A DNA stretch of 64,000 nucleotides. Origin: an uncultured Ruminococcus sp. (GTDB lineage: Bacteria > Bacillota > Clostridia > Oscillospirales > Ruminococcaceae). This document shows positions 1 through 8,246 of the stretch, in pieces. A model generated the notes under the pieces. That model was not told the origin of the DNA. It did no database searches and saw nothing but the letters and a program-made list of their open reading frames with translations. The stretch is from NCBI GenBank assembly GCA_945877315.1, contig CAMCRP010000007.1, positions 1 to 64,000 on the forward strand, given 5' to 3'. Both the position numbers and the translations under genes were made by a program. Every line of letters starts with the position of its first letter. Positions within the stretch are counted from its first letter, which is position 1.

Positions 1-72
<72 letters not shown>

Positions 73-398
73 ATATTAATTTGTGTTACCCTCAATCAGA
101 GTGCTTAATTATTATAGCATATGGTGACAGGAAAGTCAATAGTATTTTTGAGAAAACGGAAGATTTGTATAGTGTGACAAAATAGCAGTGTTATATTCTG
201 TTTATACTGTTGAAAATAACCGAAAGGTACAACCAAAACAGGACATTTTTCGTCCTACTATATGCAGTGGACAGCTTGGTTTGTTGTATAAAATGACAAA
301 ATTATCCGAAACGCTTTACATTGACATTCAAATATAGTAAAATGATAAAGTAATGAATTTTTCAAAAGTACTATATTTATATATCTTGGGGTGTTTTT
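73..398. other. intergenic region between tRNA-fMet and pullulanase
   Basis: AT-rich 326-bp spacer. Apart from the pullulanase promoter candidate at 321-349 and the tRNA promoter that must lie to the right of the tRNA on the minus strand, I see no gene or convincing hairpin. Confidence 0.5.
321..349 (+). promoter_or_regulatory. sigma-A type promoter candidate for pullulanase
   Basis: TTGACA at 321-326 and GATAAA at 344-349 with a 17-bp spacer, about 50 bp before the GTG start. The -35 is perfect and the -10 is a fair match. Confidence 0.5.
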
Positions 399-2330
399 GT
401 GATTAAGGAAGCAGATGAAAAATACTATTTTGACGGCGAGCTGGGTGCGGTTTATTCCCCCGAAGCAACGGAGTTTCGGCTTTGGTCGCCCTTTGCCGAG
501 GCGGTTTCGTTGAATGTTTATCCCGACTGCGTGGGACGCACTCCCAGCGATGTTGTTCCCATGACAAAGGGCGAGGACGGCGTTTGGCGGGTGCGCTGCG
601 AGGGCGACTTAGACGCTGTTTTTTACACCTATTCCGTTACCTTTGGCGGAGAAACTACCGAAACTATCGACATTTACGCCAAGGCAGGCGGTGTCAACGG
701 CAACAGGGGACAGGTGGTGAATTTTGCCAAGACAAACCCCATAGGCTGGGGAACACGTCATGCAAAGCCGTTGGAGCGTTACACCGACGCTGTTATTTAT
801 GAAACTCATGTCAGGGATTTTTCCTCGGACAAGGAGAGTATGTTCACCCACAAGGGCAAATTTCTGGCGTTCACCGAGCGTGGAATGGTCAACCGTTGGG
901 GCGACAAGATAGGCATTGACCACCTTGTTGAGCTGGGCGTTACCCACGTTCATCTGCTGCCCGTGTTCGATTTCCTTACGGTTGACGAATCGGAACAGCA
1001 TTCGCCCCTTTACAACTGGGGCTATGACCCGAAAAATTTCAATTTCCCCGAAGGCTCCTATTCCACCGACCCTTATGACGGAAAGACCCGTATTGTTGAG
1101 CTGAAAAGGCTTATCCACGCCCTGCACACCGAGGGCATTGCCGTTGTTATGGACGTGGTTTACAATCACACCTATCAGACCCTTGATTCGGCGTTTACGG
1201 CTTCTTTCCCGAGATATTATTATCGAAATTTCGGAGAATATTATTCCAACGGTTCCGGCTGCGGAAATGACCTTGCCACTGAGCGCCTTATGGTTCGGAA
1301 ATTTATCGTGGACAGCCTTGTTTTCTGGACGAAGGAGTACCATATTGACGGCTTCCGTTTCGACTTGATGGGGCTTTACGACATTGAAACCATGAATATT
1401 ATCCACCGCACATTAAAGGAAATAAATCCTAACGTTATCCTCTACGGCGAAGGCTGGACAGGCGGCGACACTCCTCTGGAATGGGAAAAGCGTGCTATGA
1501 AGCACAACGCTGTCCACATGAAAAATGTGGCGTTTTTCAGCGATGATTTCCGTGATACCGTCAAGGGAAATGTCTTTGAAAATCGCATGAAGGGCTATGT
1601 AAATGGTGCTCCCAACAACGCCGAAGCAGCTATGCAGATAATCACGGGACGAACCCGTCACCCGCAGCTGCCCATTCTTGACCGCTACGCTTGGACAGAC
1701 ACTCCCGCACAGGTGGTCAATTACGTTGAAGCTCACGACAATCTCACTCTTTGGGACAAGCTTTTCTACACAAACCCCACCGATAACGAGGAAAACCGCA
1801 TTAAGATGGATAAGTTGGCGGCGGCGTTCGTGTTCCTGTCACAGGGCATTCCCTTTATTCAGGCGGGACAGGATTTCCTTCGGACAAAGCCCCTTCCCGG
1901 CGGCGCATTCGACCATAACAGCTACAACGCCCCCGATGCCGTCAACAGTATTCGATGGGAGAGAAAGCATACCTACCGCAAGGTTTTCGACTATTACAAG
2001 GGACTTATTGAGTTCCGCAAGAATCATAGAGGTTTGAGAATGACCGAAAGCTCGGAGATCACACAGAGTATACGCTTTTTCGACAGGCTGCCCTCACGAA
2101 TGATAGGCTTCAGCATTTCCTCCGATGACAAGCTTTCGGAAATGATAGTCTTTATGAACCCCGAGCCTTACGAAGCTGAGCTGTTTGCATTCGGGGAATA
2201 TGAAGTTTACATTGACGGGGAACGGGCGGGAAATACGCCCCTTTACACCGTAAACGGCAGCTATAAGATCGCCCCCATCAGCTGTATGGTTCTGGGCAGA
2301 AAAAGGGAAAATCAGGAAGGTACGCTGTAA
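399..2330 (+). CDS. pulA: type I pullulanase (debranching enzyme), cytoplasmic
   Basis: Predicted to hydrolyse alpha-1,6 branch links in glycogen or limit dextrins. The 643-residue protein has an N-terminal CBM48-like beta domain (about residues 10-100) followed by a GH13 barrel. The type I pullulanase signature YNWGYDP is at 205-211, the nucleophile Asp322 lies in GFRFD, the acid/base Glu351 in GEGW, and the third carboxylate Asp447 in EAHDN. No signal peptide or CBM41 is present, so it acts inside the cell, unlike the large secreted pullulanases. The start is the GTG at 399, preceded by a weak GGGG-type ribosome binding site. Its 3' end overlaps the converging SpoIID-like gene by 19 bp. Confidence 0.93.
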   Translation: MIKEADEKYYFDGELGAVYSPEATEFRLWSPFAEAVSLNVYPDCVGRTPSDVVPMTKGEDGVWRVRCEGDLDAVFYTYSVTFGGETTETIDIYAKAGGVNGNRGQVVNFAKTNPIGWGTRHAKPLERYTDAVIYETHVRDFSSDKESMFTHKGKFLAFTERGMVNRWGDKIGIDHLVELGVTHVHLLPVFDFLTVDESEQHSPLYNWGYDPKNFNFPEGSYSTDPYDGKTRIVELKRLIHALHTEGIAVVMDVVYNHTYQTLDSAFTASFPRYYYRNFGEYYSNGSGCGNDLATERLMVRKFIVDSLVFWTKEYHIDGFRFDLMGLYDIETMNIIHRTLKEINPNVILYGEGWTGGDTPLEWEKRAMKHNAVHMKNVAFFSDDFRDTVKGNVFENRMKGYVNGAPNNAEAAMQIITGRTRHPQLPILDRYAWTDTPAQVVNYVEAHDNLTLWDKLFYTNPTDNEENRIKMDKLAAAFVFLSQGIPFIQAGQDFLRTKPLPGGAFDHNSYNAPDAVNSIRWERKHTYRKVFDYYKGLIEFRKNHRGLRMTESSEITQSIRFFDRLPSRMIGFSISSDDKLSEMIVFMNPEPYEAELFAFGEYEVYIDGERAGNTPLYTVNGSYKIAPISCMVLGRKRENQEGTL

Positions 2331-3250
2331 AAATGCAGAAGTATCTCACTATAGTCCGAGCCGCTTTCTGCCATATTCTGCGCACCTCGTTGGCACATTC
2401 CGCATAAATGTCCCGAACCCAACGTGGTAAATGTTATATCCTTTTCATTAACAGAAAATTCAAATCTTGCCGACGGGAGATTAAGAAGCTCCGAAAGATC
2501 ATTTCCCGAGATCGGCTTGCCGTAAAGCTCCGCAGAAAGAACCGTCCCTGCGGGGCTTTTTTTGGTGACGGACAGGGGAATACCCTCGGCTTTTTCGTTG
2601 AATTTTGCTTCGTAACGTGCCGATATTTCCGCAAGCGTCAGGGTGATTTCCTCGGAAACCTGCGATTTTTCGGTCATACTCGGTACGCTTGACAGGTAAG
2701 GAACGGACGCACCGAATGCCGTTTCCGCTGACTCTGTATACTCCCATGAGGACGGGTGAAACACCGCTGCTATGGGCATTCCCTCATATGCGAGGTATTC
2801 CCCCGAAACTGCCGAGCAGGCGGCGTAAGCTCTTTCGTAGGCATCCTTGTAGCTGTCCCCGAAAAAGGCTTTTGCTTCGTCCTCGGTGAAAAATTCCTGA
2901 TATAGCGTACGGTCGTCGGAAAAATCCGCATTGTCAAGACCGCCCATTTCGCAAAGCCTGAGGGCGTATGTATTTGCGGCAACTGCTTGGGCTTTCAGGG
3001 CTTCTTCGGCGTAATCTATTGGCATCTGCGCAAGAACGGAGCCCACAGAGTAATCAATTGCGGAAATTTGCACGGTTTTGTCCTCATTTGTGAGATATAC
3101 GGTGTAAAATTCTCTGTCCGAGCGGCATATTTCCACCTGCGGGGAGGCTTCGGGGGTGTATCTTTCGGGATTTAACAGGGACAAGGCGGGTATCCCGGCA
3201 AGCATAATGACGTAAACGGCGGCGTTTTTGGCTGTTCCTTTCAACATCAT
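2312..3250 (-). CDS. SpoIID/LytB-family sporulation protein, catalytic Glu replaced
   Basis: SpoIID is a lytic transglycosylase that helps remodel peptidoglycan during engulfment. This 312-residue protein has an N-terminal membrane anchor (about 10-26), then family motifs: EALKAQAVAANTYAL (83-97), a FHPSS...TES block, PYLSSVPS, and a C-terminal CGMCQRGAQNMA. In family members I know, the catalytic Glu sits in (S/A)EMP just before EALKAQ; here the residue is Gln75 (LAQMP). The Cys pair used by clostridial SpoIID to bind zinc before the QVY/QEF segment is also absent. The protein may therefore be a non-catalytic paralogue or a divergent member. It converges on the pullulanase gene with a 19-bp tail overlap. 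Confidence 0.85.
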   Translation of the reverse strand: MMLKGTAKNAAVYVIMLAGIPALSLLNPERYTPEASPQVEICRSDREFYTVYLTNEDKTVQISAIDYSVGSVLAQMPIDYAEEALKAQAVAANTYALRLCEMGGLDNADFSDDRTLYQEFFTEDEAKAFFGDSYKDAYERAYAACSAVSGEYLAYEGMPIAAVFHPSSWEYTESAETAFGASVPYLSSVPSMTEKSQVSEEITLTLAEISARYEAKFNEKAEGIPLSVTKKSPAGTVLSAELYGKPISGNDLSELLNLPSARFEFSVNEKDITFTTLGSGHLCGMCQRGAQNMAESGSDYSEILLHFYSVPS

Positions 3251-3303
3251 CAGTCCTTTCGCTTGTTAAAATAGGAAATCGGTGGCAGAATGTGAAAAAA
3301 CGC

Positions 3304-3332
3304 TTGACAATGGGGGAAAAGTGTAGTAAAAT
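3304..3332 (+). promoter_or_regulatory. sigma-A promoter candidate for citrate synthase
   Basis: TTGACA 3304-3309 and TAAAAT 3327-3332 with exactly 17 bp between. Transcription would start near 3340, which leaves the in-frame codons at 3356 and later available for initiation. Confidence 0.65.
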
Positions 3333-3415
3333 AGTTTTGATGGGTTTTTATCTGTTTGATTCAATGGAGCATCGCAGATTGTTTCCCCAAATATATTTTG
3401 GAATGGGTGAGTCTG

Positions 3416-4771
3416 TTGAACTACACGAACAACGAAGAAAGCATTAAAATTCTATGCGGCGAGGTTATAAAAAATAACACAATAGCACCAAAGTACTACG
3501 AAAAATATCAGGTCAAAAGAGGTCTGCGAAATTCTGATGGAACAGGCGTTATGGCAGGCATCACAAATATATGCAATGTTCACGGTTATGTTATGAACGA
3601 GGGCGAAAAGGCTCCTATCAAGGGCGAGCTTATCTACCGCGGCTATAATATCGAGGACATTGTCAAAAACACCGTCGAAAAGGGAAGATACGGCTTTGAA
3701 GAGGTCGTTTATCTGCTGCTTTTCGGTGAGCTTCCAGACAAGGTGCAGCTGAAGCGCTTTACCGATTTGCTGGCGAAATTCAGGGAGCTTCCCGAAAATT
3801 TTGCCGAGGATATGATATTTAAGGCACCTTCGCCGAATATAATGAACAAAATGGCAAGAAGCGTCCTGGCTATGTATTCCTTCGATGATGATCCCGAGGA
3901 TATGTCGCTGGAGGCTGAGCTGTTCAGAGCGATAAAGGTCATTGCAAGGCTGCCTGCTACCATGGTTGCGGGCTATCAGATAAAGAGAAGATACTATGAC
4001 AAGGAATCCCTTGTTATGCACCAGATAAACCCCGACGAGGCTACTGCAGAGAGCATTCTTTCCACACTGAGATTTGATAGGAAGTACACCCCCGAGGAGG
4101 CTAAGCTTCTCGACCTTATGCTCATTATCCACGCAGAGCACGGCGGCGGAAACAACTCTACCTTTACCTGCCGCACCCTGACATCTTCGGGAACAGACGC
4201 TTACGCAGCATATGCGGGCGCAATTTCCTCCTTGAAGGGTCATCGTCACGGCGGCGCAAATGCCAAGGTAATGCGTCAGCTGGATGAGCTGAAAACTAAT
4301 ATCAAGCATTGGGACAACGACAATGAGGTCGCAGATTACATCAGAAAGGTGTTCAAAAAAGAGGCAGGCGACGGTTCGGGACTTATTTACGGTATGGGTC
4401 ACGCTGTCTACACCATTTCCGACCCGAGAGCTGTTATCCTCAAGAAAAACGCTATGGAGCTTGCCAAGGGTACGGAGCTGGAGGATGAATTCATGCTCCT
4501 TGATGCTGTTGAAAGGCTTACTCCCAAGGTATTTGCCGAGGTCAAGGGCGATTACAAGGTAATGTGCGCAAACGTTGACCTGTATTCGGGACTTGTGTAC
4601 AAAATGCTGAAGATCCCGCCCGAGCTCTGCACACCGCTTTTCGCAGTTTCGAGAATTGCGGGCTGGTCGGCTCACAGAATAGAAGAAATGCTCACCTGCG
4701 GGCGCATCATTCGTCCCGCTTACAAGGCAATCGCACATGAAAGAGTATACATTCCGCTAGAAGAACGCTAA
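3416..4771 (+). CDS. citrate synthase
   Basis: Condenses oxaloacetate and acetyl-CoA to citrate, feeding glutamate synthesis in an anaerobe with an incomplete TCA cycle. Conserved active-site blocks are present: GHRHGGANAKVMRQ (His), GMGHAVYTISDPRA (second His) and CANVDLYSG (Asp). The reading frame opens at a TTG at 3356, but there is no ribosome binding site there. I chose the TTG at 3416 because GGGTGAG lies just before it and the N-terminus MNYTNNEES matches the general look of clostridial homologues; a GTG at 3407 is another option. At about 451 residues it belongs to the longer citrate/2-methylcitrate synthase group. The product could be confused with methylcitrate synthase, which sequence alone does not exclude. 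Confidence 0.9.
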   Translation: MNYTNNEESIKILCGEVIKNNTIAPKYYEKYQVKRGLRNSDGTGVMAGITNICNVHGYVMNEGEKAPIKGELIYRGYNIEDIVKNTVEKGRYGFEEVVYLLLFGELPDKVQLKRFTDLLAKFRELPENFAEDMIFKAPSPNIMNKMARSVLAMYSFDDDPEDMSLEAELFRAIKVIARLPATMVAGYQIKRRYYDKESLVMHQINPDEATAESILSTLRFDRKYTPEEAKLLDLMLIIHAEHGGGNNSTFTCRTLTSSGTDAYAAYAGAISSLKGHRHGGANAKVMRQLDELKTNIKHWDNDNEVADYIRKVFKKEAGDGSGLIYGMGHAVYTISDPRAVILKKNAMELAKGTELEDEFMLLDAVERLTPKVFAEVKGDYKVMCANVDLYSGLVYKMLKIPPELCTPLFAVSRIAGWSAHRIEEMLTCGRIIRPAYKAIAHERVYIPLEER

Positions 4772-4791
4772 TCATTTATGGGGGCAGTATT

Positions 4792-5784
4792 ATGAAACAG
4801 AATACGGCATCTGCTGCAAAAAGCAGAGGAAAATCAGGTGTACTTTCGATTGACAGACGTGTTTCCTTTTGGGTATTTATTGCTGCGGCGGTAATTGCTA
4901 CCGTTCTCAGGACATATCAGCTTTATGCAGATATTGACCATAACACGGGCTATTACATCAATGGCAGCATTTTTATGAATTATACGACGATCTTCATTGT
5001 CGCAGCCATAATTGCAATTGCTGTTATTGTCTACCTCGGCAGCTCAAAGGATAAGGTCATTAAGTCATGTATCCTGCTTAATCCTATGCGCTTGAAGTAT
5101 CAGAAGCTTACAAAAAAGGTTTCTTCAAAGGCTGCTCTTATGGCACTTATAATGTCTGCCCTGACCATGTGTGAATTTGGTATCAATGCTTATTCCGCAG
5201 TTACCTACAAGGATTGGAGCGTTGTGGGCGTTTGCATAATGGTGTTTCAGTTTGTTGCTGCCATAACGCTTATTTCCGTGGCTGCGGGAATTTTAAACGG
5301 CAGCGGCATCACTCCTCCTCACTGCTTTTTCCTGTCATCTATCCCCATCTGGAAAACCTTTGAGGTATGCAATATGGCAATGACCGATGTTACGGTTTCG
5401 TCCTATTCCATCAAGATCTATGAGATGTTCACCGATATGGCTGCGGCGGTATTTTTCTTGCTGACCATCAGATTTTTCCTTGGTCTGGAGAAGAAACACA
5501 CACGTTACAATATGTGCGTATGGGGCTATGCGGTCGCTATCATTGCCGCTGCTTCAACTATTCCGAGATTTGCCATGTACTATCTGCTCCCCTTTGACGG
5601 AAGAGCATTCCTTATCACTCCTAATATAAGCGATCTTGGTCTGGTGCTCCTTCCTCCCGCTCTGGCACACGTTTTCTGGAGCAAATACGAATACCGCGTA
5701 ATGCCCAAGCTGAATGCTTTCGGTCGCAGACGTTGGGTAAGCAAGAACCTGACAGACAGCGGTTCCGGTATGAAATCAATTTAA
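4792..5784 (+). CDS. polytopic membrane protein of unknown function
   Basis: 330 residues, starting at ATG 4792 with a GGGGG ribosome binding site about 8 bp upstream. About seven hydrophobic segments can be seen (roughly residues 25-42, 62-80, 105-125, 140-162, 200-225, 240-258 and 275-290). The N-terminal 20 residues are basic and polar, and the C-terminus ends in a basic cytoplasmic-looking tail. I recognise no domain. It follows citrate synthase by 20 bp, so the two are likely cotranscribed, but I see no functional link. Confidence 0.7.
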   Translation: MKQNTASAAKSRGKSGVLSIDRRVSFWVFIAAAVIATVLRTYQLYADIDHNTGYYINGSIFMNYTTIFIVAAIIAIAVIVYLGSSKDKVIKSCILLNPMRLKYQKLTKKVSSKAALMALIMSALTMCEFGINAYSAVTYKDWSVVGVCIMVFQFVAAITLISVAAGILNGSGITPPHCFFLSSIPIWKTFEVCNMAMTDVTVSSYSIKIYEMFTDMAAAVFFLLTIRFFLGLEKKHTRYNMCVWGYAVAIIAAASTIPRFAMYYLLPFDGRAFLITPNISDLGLVLLPPALAHVFWSKYEYRVMPKLNAFGRRRWVSKNLTDSGSGMKSI

Positions 5785-5834
5785 TAGGCGTCATTTGCGG
5801 CGCTTGTTTGCAGGGCGTACTTGAACAAGTACGC

Positions 5835-5900
5835 CTGTTTGCGTACTTGTTAAGTACAGACTGTTTGCGTACTTGTTAAGTACAGACTGTTTGCGTACTA
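5835..5900 (+). repeat. 26-bp tandem repeat, about 2.5 copies
   Basis: A 26-bp unit beginning CTGTTTGCGTACTTG runs exactly from 5835 to 5860 and again from 5861 to 5886, with a third partial copy from 5887. The 12-bp core CTGTTTGCGTAC appears once more at 5925-5936. Each full unit contains the self-complementary pair GTACTT/AAGTAC and could form a small hairpin. Confidence 0.85.
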
Positions 5901-6054
5901 TTGTAGGGGACGCATCCCGTCCCGCTGTTTGCGTACCGGTACCATTGGACGGGTTCCTGTCCCGATGTTTCCGAACATCGTTGGGAACACATATCGTCCC
6001 GCATTGCAGAAATACTTTGGAAACTTCGGGTGGGAGGAAACCCCGCCCCTACAA
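5901..6054. repeat. 154-bp element bounded by 9-bp inverted repeats
   Basis: TTGTAGGGG at 5901-5909 is matched in inverted orientation by CCCCTACAA at 6046-6054. Inside are a perfect stem (CGATGTT 5963-5969 and AACATCG 5974-5980), the palindrome GTACCGGTAC at 5933-5942, and several GGGACG/CGTCCC blocks. This style of GTAGGGG-bounded palindromic filler resembles short interspersed repeats of Firmicutes. No protein-coding signal was found; the frames that stay open here have no ribosome binding site. Confidence 0.6.
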
Positions 6055-6122
6055 GGAAAGCTTGATAAATTGCTGTAATACAGATTGTTTGGTGTACATT
6101 GAATGACTGAAAAGGTGTATAA

Positions 6123-7427
6123 ATGAAGAAAAAAATGGGAACCCTTGCCGTTCTGACGGCGGCGTGTGTGCTGTCCGGGTGTTCGGTGGCGGGAACTGCC
6201 GAAAATCTGCTGTCGCCGCCTATGCTCAGTGCGGAGCAGTCGGAAATATACGAAGCCCTCAGAAAAGAGCTGGGCAAGGAGATAAAGCTGAAATTCCCCA
6301 AAGCGGGGGATTACCGTTCGGCGTTTATTGTTGCGAATATTGACGACGAACCGACCAACGAAGCAATGGTCATATACGAAAGTCCGTCGGGCGGAAATGT
6401 CCGTATCAACGTGCTGGACAAGAACGAAAACGGCTGGTTCTCCGCTTATGACCATGCGGGTTCGGGTGCCGAGGTGGAGGACGTTAAGATATGCCGTCTG
6501 GGTGGTTCGTCTGCGCTGAATATCCTTGTGGGTTACAGTACGGTAAACCGCAACGAAAAGCAGCTTAAAGCCTATATCTACAAGGACGGTGTTCTGGTAA
6601 ACACCTACGATGACATCTACTTTGCTGCCGAAGTCATGGACCTTGACGGCGACGGACGAAGTGAAATAGAGATAATCACCGCTCCCACCGAGAATAAGCC
6701 CGCAAAGGTTAAAATGGTCACGGCGGACGAGAATAATATTCTTTTTGTTCAGGACGAAATAGGTCTTGACGATGGCGTTTCGGAGATCGCTTCTATCGTC
6801 AGGGGATATGCTGCCAGCGGACGTCCTGCGCTGTTTATCGATGGCGTAAGGGGCAGCTCGGGGCTTTCCACCGAGATAGTTTACTGTATCGGCGGAAGTC
6901 TGCGAAATCCCGTGGCACTCAGCGAGGACTCCATTAAGGCAACCCTCCACCCCAAGGGTTATTCTCCCGCAGACGCCGACGGGGACGGTATCACCGAGAT
7001 ACCAACGATCTCGCCTTTTCCGGGCTATGAGTCTGTGTCAAGCGGCAGCGAGGTCCTGAATCTCACCACATGGAATATCTTCGAAAATTATATGATAGTC
7101 CCGAAAATGTCGGGCTTCTACAACCGTTCGGCGGGCTATTTCTATATGATACCCAGCCGATGGGAGGGCGTAGTGACCGTTAAAGCGGACAGTTACACGG
7201 GGGAATATGTTTTCTTCCGTTACGATGGCAGTCTGAATTCCAGCGATACCGAGCTTATGCGTATCGCTGCTGTGGACTCTCTGAACGAAAGCGCATATCT
7301 CGAAAACGGCTATTTTACCGTTGAATCACGAAGCGGTATCTGTTATATGATAAAAATAAGCAGCGATATAAACGAACCTCTTGTGCCTACACAGGCAGAG
7401 GTCAAAAATAATTTCTATCTAATCTGA
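6123..7427 (+). CDS. lipoprotein with calcium-type DxDxDG loops, unknown function
   Basis: 434 residues with a type II signal peptide: basic MKKKM, hydrophobic stretch, lipobox LSGC with Cys at about residue 20, so the mature protein should be lipid-anchored on the outer membrane face. Two DxDxDG-like motifs are visible: DLDGDG near residue 176 and DADGDG near residue 281, as in FG-GAP/VCBS-type or dockerin-like calcium loops. No catalytic motif was recognised. AAAGGTG precedes the ATG. It lies just upstream of a two-component system and might be part of the same envelope-sensing locus, but a structured spacer separates them. Confidence 0.7.
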   Translation: MKKKMGTLAVLTAACVLSGCSVAGTAENLLSPPMLSAEQSEIYEALRKELGKEIKLKFPKAGDYRSAFIVANIDDEPTNEAMVIYESPSGGNVRINVLDKNENGWFSAYDHAGSGAEVEDVKICRLGGSSALNILVGYSTVNRNEKQLKAYIYKDGVLVNTYDDIYFAAEVMDLDGDGRSEIEIITAPTENKPAKVKMVTADENNILFVQDEIGLDDGVSEIASIVRGYAASGRPALFIDGVRGSSGLSTEIVYCIGGSLRNPVALSEDSIKATLHPKGYSPADADGDGITEIPTISPFPGYESVSSGSEVLNLTTWNIFENYMIVPKMSGFYNRSAGYFYMIPSRWEGVVTVKADSYTGEYVFFRYDGSLNSSDTELMRIAAVDSLNESAYLENGYFTVESRSGICYMIKISSDINEPLVPTQAEVKNNFYLI

Positions 7428-7442
7428 ATATTCGGAGGAAAA

Positions 7443-7524
7443 GTTTGAAAATCAAAGATTTTCAAACTACGAGTTTTGTTTCTTCGGCTGTCGCCTCGAT
7501 TTGCTAACGCAAACCACAAAACTC
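7443..7524 (+). other. structured spacer with two strong hairpins before the response regulator
   Basis: A perfect 11-bp stem (GTTTGAAAATC 7443-7453 and its complement 7457-7467, 3-nt loop) is followed by a second stem whose 9-bp arms are GAGTTTTGT 7471-7479 and ACAAAACTC 7516-7524. The second encloses a small TTTGC/GCAAA hairpin (about 7500-7513). There is no U-tract after either, so they are not standard terminators. They could be a 5' UTR element or a short mobile repeat. Confidence 0.6.
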
Positions 7525-7544
7525 AGAAAGGAATGATCATAATT

Positions 7545-8246
7545 ATGAAAAGAATTCTTGTTTGCGAGGACGAGGACGTTATCAGAGATTTCGTCGTCAT
7601 TAACCTGAAAAGAGCGGGCTATGATGTGGTTGACGTAAACTGCGGCGAGGCGGCTCTGGAGGCCTTTGAGCGTGAAAACGGCAATTTTGACATTGCCCTG
7701 CTGGACATTATGATGCCCGGTATCGACGGATTTACCGTCTGCAAGACCCTCAGAAGCAAAAGCTCCGCTATCGGCATAATCATGCTTTCCGCAAAATCTC
7801 AGGAAATGGACAAGGTCAGCGGACTTATGCTGGGTGCCGACGATTACATAACAAAGCCCTTCTCACCGTCGGAGCTGACTGCCCGCATTGATGCTATCTA
7901 CCGCCGTGTGAGCATGACTGTCGCAAAGGTGGAGAAGGAGCCTACCATAGAATCGGGTCCCTTCGTGCTCAACCTCAAGAGCAGAACGGTGGCAAAAAAC
8001 GGCGTGCCTGTTGAGCTTACTCAGGTGGAATATCAGATACTTGAATATTTTATGAACAATCAAAACACTGCCCTTGACCGTTCTTCCATTCTTACCCATA
8101 TTTGGGGGGAGAACTATTTCGGTGATGATAAGATAGTTGATGTAAATGTCAGACGTATCCGCATGAAGATAGAGGACGAGCCGTCAAACCCACGCTATAT
8201 CCAGACGATTTGGGGCTTCGGCTACAAATGGACGGCAGGTAAATGA
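7545..8246 (+). CDS. OmpR/PhoB-family response regulator
   Basis: 233 residues: receiver domain (about 1-120) with acidic pair Glu9/Asp10, phospho-acceptor Asp54 in LLDIMMPG, and Lys104 in TKPFSP, followed by a winged-helix DNA-binding domain (about 135-230) ending in the typical YIQTIWGFGYKW. The frame is open from 7476, but AGAAAGGA about 11 bp upstream and the family N-terminus MKRILVCEDED point to ATG 7545. Its stop overlaps the start of the sensor kinase (ATGA), so the pair is translationally coupled. The target genes are not evident from sequence. Confidence 0.93.
   Translation: MKRILVCEDEDVIRDFVVINLKRAGYDVVDVNCGEAALEAFERENGNFDIALLDIMMPGIDGFTVCKTLRSKSSAIGIIMLSAKSQEMDKVSGLMLGADDYITKPFSPSELTARIDAIYRRVSMTVAKVEKEPTIESGPFVLNLKSRTVAKNGVPVELTQVEYQILEYFMNNQNTALDRSSILTHIWGENYFGDDKIVDVNVRRIRMKIEDEPSNPRYIQTIWGFGYKWTAGK

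Noticed and set aside
3452..4738. 428-codon frame on the minus strand opposite citrate synthase
   Set aside because: No ribosome binding site, His/Cys/Arg-rich unnatural composition, and completely opposed to a gene with intact catalytic motifs. Shadow frame.
5835..5936. CRISPR array from regularly repeated CTGTTTGCGTAC units
   Set aside because: Units are directly adjacent with no unique spacers, only 2-3 copies, and no cas genes nearby.
5873..6106. 77-codon plus-strand frame in the repeat spacer
   Set aside because: Made of the repeats themselves; no ribosome binding site.
5898..6950. 350-codon minus-strand frame through the repeat spacer and lipoprotein
   Set aside because: Runs through tandem/inverted repeats, composition rich in Arg/Thr, and no ribosome binding site. 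The lipoprotein has a clear lipobox on the other strand.
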